DNA of 7,328 nucleotides, from NCBI GenBank assembly GCA_024639025.1, contig JAHEJF010000071.1:1-7328 (forward strand), read 5' to 3'. Both the position numbers and the translations under genes were made by a program. Positions 6,369 through 7,328 of the stretch are shown here, piece after piece. Source of the DNA: Ahrensia sp. (GTDB taxonomy: Bacteria; Pseudomonadota; Alphaproteobacteria; Rhizobiales; Rhizobiaceae). The notes beneath the pieces are model-generated. The model was not told the DNA's origin and ran no database searches. It saw nothing but the letters and a program-made list of their open reading frames with translations. Each line of letters opens with the position of its first letter. Position 1 is the stretch's first letter.

Positions 6369-7328
6369 ATGAGTGCTATGACTGAAGCAGCAAAGCGTGA
6401 CCTTTCTCCTGAAGAGGACGTGAACGACGATATCGCATCAGACGATCCGTTGTTCGAACTGTCGCAAATTATGGGGATCGACGACAGTGAGGCGTCGGAA
6501 CCCAATGTTGAAATTGATCCACAAATCGATCTTGAAGAAGCACTGCTTGCAGAACTGGCGGCGGAACCTGAAATGGGCTTGGCTGATGCACCGGTAGACG
6601 ATCCTGCGCCGACAGCTGAATCACTTGAGGATGAACTGACATCCATGTTGGGCGACACTGTCAGCGTTGCCTCCGAAGTGCCTGCGCCCGAAATTGAGAG
6701 TGAACCGGAGATTGCGGAAAACACAGATTTTGCCGACTTGGTGGACCAGATTGACGACGAGCTCGAAGCCGCTCAGTTGAGCGAAGCGGTTGCTGACGGC
6801 GACGCAGAAATGGGCGCCACATCATCGACGCCAGAAGCGCTGGCATCGACCGACTTCGAAGCGCCGCTTGAAGATAGTCCTGATCCCGATGGTTTCGAAA
6901 CCGGTTTAGCAGATGGAGCAGAAGATTTTGTCTCCGAGGTTGGCAGTGATGAGGCTGAGCCACTTGTCGCACGGGAAACTGACGAAGCCGATGCGTTGCT
7001 CGCTGCGACCGAAGCCGAAATCGATCTGGAAAAAGACTTTGCTGCTTTCTTTGAAGAAGAGTTGCCAGACACACCGCTCAGTTTGTCGACCTTAGAATTT
7101 GAGGAGCCAGAGGTAGAGCAGAAAGAGGAAGCTCAATCAGAGGTGGCTGCTGAGCCGGATGCTGTGGCATTCTCGGAACTTGAAACGCCTGATCCGATCG
7201 AATCACTCGCAGAAATTGCAGATGACGATTTTGACAATGCAGTCGAAGAGGGCACCGCAGAAGGCGAGTTTATACCTTTTGATGAAGAACAGGTCGACGC
7301 CGTGCTCGAAGAAGATCCGGTGCAGGAG
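6369..7328 (+). CDS. Very acidic, low-complexity protein, probably N-terminal part of a SPOR-domain protein (partial)
   Basis: Open frame of 320 codons running off the right edge. About 106 of 320 residues are Asp or Glu and only five are Lys or Arg, so the segment is probably disordered. No membrane segment or catalytic motif appears in the visible part. The early DDPLFELSQIMGIDDSE (25-41), the repeated helical motifs (IDLEEALLAEL at 53, SLEDELTSML at 85, IDLEKDFAAFFEEEL at 218) and the place after argS resemble what I recall of rhizobial SPOR proteins. In those, such a region precedes a membrane span and a peptidoglycan-binding SPOR domain acting at the septum. That part is outside the window, so the name is inference. 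Start is uncertain: ATG 6369 has AAGAG six bases upstream; ATG 6378, nine bases on in frame, has AGGA eight bases upstream. Strong acidity and Ala/Glu/Asp bias set it apart from its neighbours. Confidence 0.8.
   Translation, partial: MSAMTEAAKRDLSPEEDVNDDIASDDPLFELSQIMGIDDSEASEPNVEIDPQIDLEEALLAELAAEPEMGLADAPVDDPAPTAESLEDELTSMLGDTVSVASEVPAPEIESEPEIAENTDFADLVDQIDDELEAAQLSEAVADGDAEMGATSSTPEALASTDFEAPLEDSPDPDGFETGLADGAEDFVSEVGSDEAEPLVARETDEADALLAATEAEIDLEKDFAAFFEEELPDTPLSLSTLEFEEPEVEQKEEAQSEVAAEPDAVAFSELETPDPIESLAEIADDDFDNAVEEGTAEGEFIPFDEEQVDAVLEEDPVQE

Noticed and set aside
6179..7074. Serine/alanine-rich and arginine/glutamine-rich open frames opposite the acidic protein
   Set aside because: Antisense of Asp/Glu/Ala codons gives Ser-, Ala- and Arg-rich frames. 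The plus-strand frame is open for 320 codons and has the better start.

Overview
The window looks like a chromosomal segment of an alphaproteobacterium of the order Hyphomicrobiales (Rhizobiales). This rests on recognisable protein families and their order: an A-type Fe-S carrier (erpA) and exonuclease III (xthA) diverging from a dGTPase-like gene (dgt), arginyl-tRNA synthetase (argS) and a very acidic protein that resembles the N-terminus of the SPOR-domain protein usually found after argS in this order. The dgt and argS products match the sequence pattern I know from rhizobial homologues. Base composition is moderate (near 50% GC by eye), and a marine or low-GC member, possibly Devosiaceae-like, is a guess only.

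Layout. 1-821 is the least conventional part. It has perhaps the tail of an unknown plus-strand gene (2-67), two abutting copies of a 101-bp repeat (116-317), a small secreted cysteine-rich protein on the minus strand (315-587) with a folded leader, and a decayed repeat copy (607-676). 822-1808 (minus) is a membrane-anchored SPFH/Band 7 protein. 1911-2010 is a third good repeat copy. 2008-2793 (minus) is xthA and 2847-3191 (minus) is erpA, 53 bp apart and probably co-transcribed. 3192-3291 is a divergent control region. 3292-4491 dgt, 4546-6291 argS and 6369-7328 (cut by the window end) run on the plus strand with gaps of 54 and 77 bp, a likely operon.

How the genes relate. The plus-strand set joins nucleotide-pool control, translation and, by inference, cell-envelope/division work. 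The minus-strand pair joins Fe-S cluster delivery and base-excision repair. These are housekeeping functions; nothing indicates a defence system, prophage or integrated element.

Most interesting signal. A roughly 101-bp, two-hairpin intergenic repeat occurs three times (80-86% identical by hand count) plus once in decayed form, always in the same orientation. In two unrelated genes (xthA and the small secreted protein) the last three bases of the repeat are exactly the TAG stop codon of the gene. It resembles in size and design the palindromic intergenic elements known from rhizobia (RIME type) and Rickettsia (RPE), but I cannot assign it to a named family from sequence alone.
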